Shown here: one piece after another, positions 22,957 to 24,073 of the stretch
How the letters are laid out: each line of letters opens with the position of its first letter
How positions within the stretch are numbered: position 1 is the first letter of the stretch
Origin: Candidatus Parcubacteria bacterium
GTDB taxonomy: Bacteria; Patescibacteriota; Minisyncoccia; Phycocordibacterales; GCA-2747955
Assembly (NCBI GenBank): GCA_027024305.1
Contig: JALVSO010000074.1
Coordinates: forward strand, 1 to 24,073
Reading direction: 5' to 3'
Length of the DNA: 24,073 nucleotides
Notes under the pieces: model-generated
Told to the model about the DNA's origin: nothing
What the model saw: only the letters and a program-made list of their open reading frames with translations
Database searches by the model: none
Position numbers and translations under genes: made by a program

Positions 22957-23979
22957 CTCATCACAAATCCTAAAAATTTCCTTTTTATTCTTTGCTCTCA
23001 TTAATTTCATTCTTAATTCCCGAGCACCTTCAAAACCATTGATATAAATTTTAAAAAACTTTTTTAGAAGGGCGAAATTTTTCATTCTTTTGCCTTCCTT
23101 GTTCGCCGGAAATTCTTTATCAAAATACTCTGTGTGTTTTTTTGCTATTTTTAATTTTTCTTTAAGCGAGAAATCGGAAAAATTCTTTTCGGCGAAAAGC
23201 AAAGGATTCTCAAAAATACCTCGCCCTATCATTGCTCCCTCAAAGCCATATTTTTCAATCAATTCTCTCCCCTCTTCCAAATTTTTAATATCGCCATTCA
23301 TCATCAAAACGGTTTCCGGAGAAATTTCATTTCTTAATTTGACAATCTCTTCAATATATTCATAGTGGGCCGGCACCTTGGACATTTCTTTTTTAGTCCT
23401 CAAATGAATTGTTAAAGCGGCCGGCTTTTGTCTAAGTAAAAATTCAATTCAAGAAAAATCAACCTCATTAAAACCCAGACGGGTTTTAATAGAAAGGGGA
23501 ATATTTCTACCACTTTCTTCAATACCTTTTTTAGCTGAGGCTATGATTTCCTCAACCAATTCCCGATTTTCTTTTTTAATCAGTTCCGACCCGGCTACCT
23601 GCTTCAAGATATTTTTTTGAGGACAGCCCATATTTATATCAACCCCGTCAAAACCTAAATTAGCACAAAGCTCGGCCGCGGAAGCATAGTTTTCCGGCCT
23701 ACCTCCAAAGATTTGAGCAATAATCGGCTTCTGCTTTTTCTCAAAAGTCAAAATTTGTTTTTTCAGCCTTTCTCTGGCATCGGGATGAGCCAAACCATCA
23801 CAGGCTACAAATTCGGTAAAAAATAAATCCGGCCGACCAATTTCGCAAATCAATTTTCTAAAAGGATTATCGGTCACATCGGCCATGGGAGCCAAGACAA
23901 AAAAACCCTCGGGCTTTTCTTCCCTCAGTCTTTCTCAAATATTTTCACTCCCGCTTTTTCTTCTTTTCAAAAAAAACAT
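22942..23979 (-). CDS. dus: tRNA-dihydrouridine synthase (2 in-frame TGA read as Trp)
   Basis: FMN- and NADPH-dependent enzyme that reduces specific uridines of tRNA to dihydrouridine. The 345-residue reading has LAPMADVTDNPFRKL at the start of the TIM barrel, and QIFGGRPENYASAAEL. The catalytic Cys lies in FDGVDINMGCPQKNILKQVAGS. TIHLRTKKEMSKVPAHYEYI, MMNGDI and GAMIGRGIFENPLLF give the FMN phosphate site. TGA at 23449-23451 (EVDFS-W-IEFLL) joins the barrel halves, and TGA near 23935 (SENI-W-ERLREE) extends the start to the ATG at 23979. The C-terminal helical tRNA-binding domain is present. It is DusB/DusA-like in the broad sense; the exact U position is not assignable. There is no Shine-Dalgarno. 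TAA stop. Confidence 0.92.
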
Positions 23980-24073
23980 TTTAAAATCTCAAGTCTGAAG
24001 AGAGAATATTATTCTCCTCGAACTATTTTATAATACTACGATAAATTGCCAAAAGTTTCTTTTTATAACTATT
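23980..24073. other. Window edge upstream of dus: no gene seen
   Basis: AT-rich DNA with a small hairpin (GAGAAT/ATTCTC, 24002-24016) and on the minus strand a TATTATAAAAT stretch that could hold the dus promoter. No open frame is supported here. Confidence 0.4.

Noticed and set aside
2103..23979. Split genes as pseudogenes or sequencing frameshifts (miaA, gltX, DUF2339, xfp, BaiN-type, valS, dus)
   Set aside because: Every break is a TGA in the same frame with full conservation on both sides and Trp or aromatic expectation at the site; no indel is needed anywhere.

Overview
The window reads as a compact, AT-rich bacterial chromosome segment in which UGA encodes tryptophan. Thirteen genes contain in-frame TGA (33 by my count). 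Nearly all fall at family-conserved Trp or aromatic positions, such as the DTWFSS, QWFVKM and KWVPRM motifs of ValRS, PQWP of phosphoketolase, and GKWVILFF and KAWHDSS of peroxiredoxin. TGG is also used for Trp. Every gene whose end is visible stops at TAA or TAG. Read with the standard code, these genes would look like fragments. Type IV pilin-like, DUF2339/DUF3999 and short ValRS genes, phosphoketolase, few Shine-Dalgarno sites and mostly single-gene transcription units suggest a candidate-phylum (Patescibacteria/CPR-like) bacterium rather than a Mollicute. That placement is inference. The recoding known to me in that group is UGA=Gly (Gracilibacteria, Absconditabacteria), and the positions here do not fit Gly.

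Layout. 1-3.0 kb, minus strand: gatB (3' end beyond the window), gmk and miaA. 3.0-5 kb: a 2-Cys peroxiredoxin on plus, then two small exported proteins separated by a MITE-like palindromic element and hairpins. 4.9-6.3 kb: gltX. 6.3-7.4 kb: tRNA-Ser(CGA) with an inverted copy of its own 3' end just downstream, then a membrane-anchored DsbA-like protein. 7.5-9.3 kb: recA and trmD. 9.35-12.6 kb: a DUF2339-DUF3999 membrane pair. 12.7-13.2 kb: an unrecognised 162-residue protein. 13.3-14.1 kb: three near-identical long palindromes around a winged-helix/Cas2-like (PaaX-like) gene. 14.3-18.1 kb: divergent phosphoketolase and BaiN-type flavoprotein. 18.2-20.3 kb: valS. 20.4-24 kb, minus: type IV pilin-like protein, possible PD-(D/E)XK-like protein, a 66-residue protein, a stand-alone protein kinase-like gene and a tRNA-dihydrouridine synthase.

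Expression. In fourteen genes a good -10 hexamer lies only 5-8 nt (nine times exactly 6 nt) upstream of the ATG, so transcription should begin at or next to the start codon. These would be leaderless mRNAs, mostly of housekeeping genes. The four small unrecognised genes instead have a leader and a purine-rich ribosome binding site. This spacing was also used to choose start codons.

Functionally the segment is mostly translation (GatB, GltX, ValS, MiaA, TrmD, Dus, tRNA-Ser), with RecA, redox proteins, phosphoketolase and envelope proteins. The most unusual parts are the UGA=Trp code, the leaderless architecture, and the Cas2-like gene framed by palindromes whose arms differ by compensatory changes.
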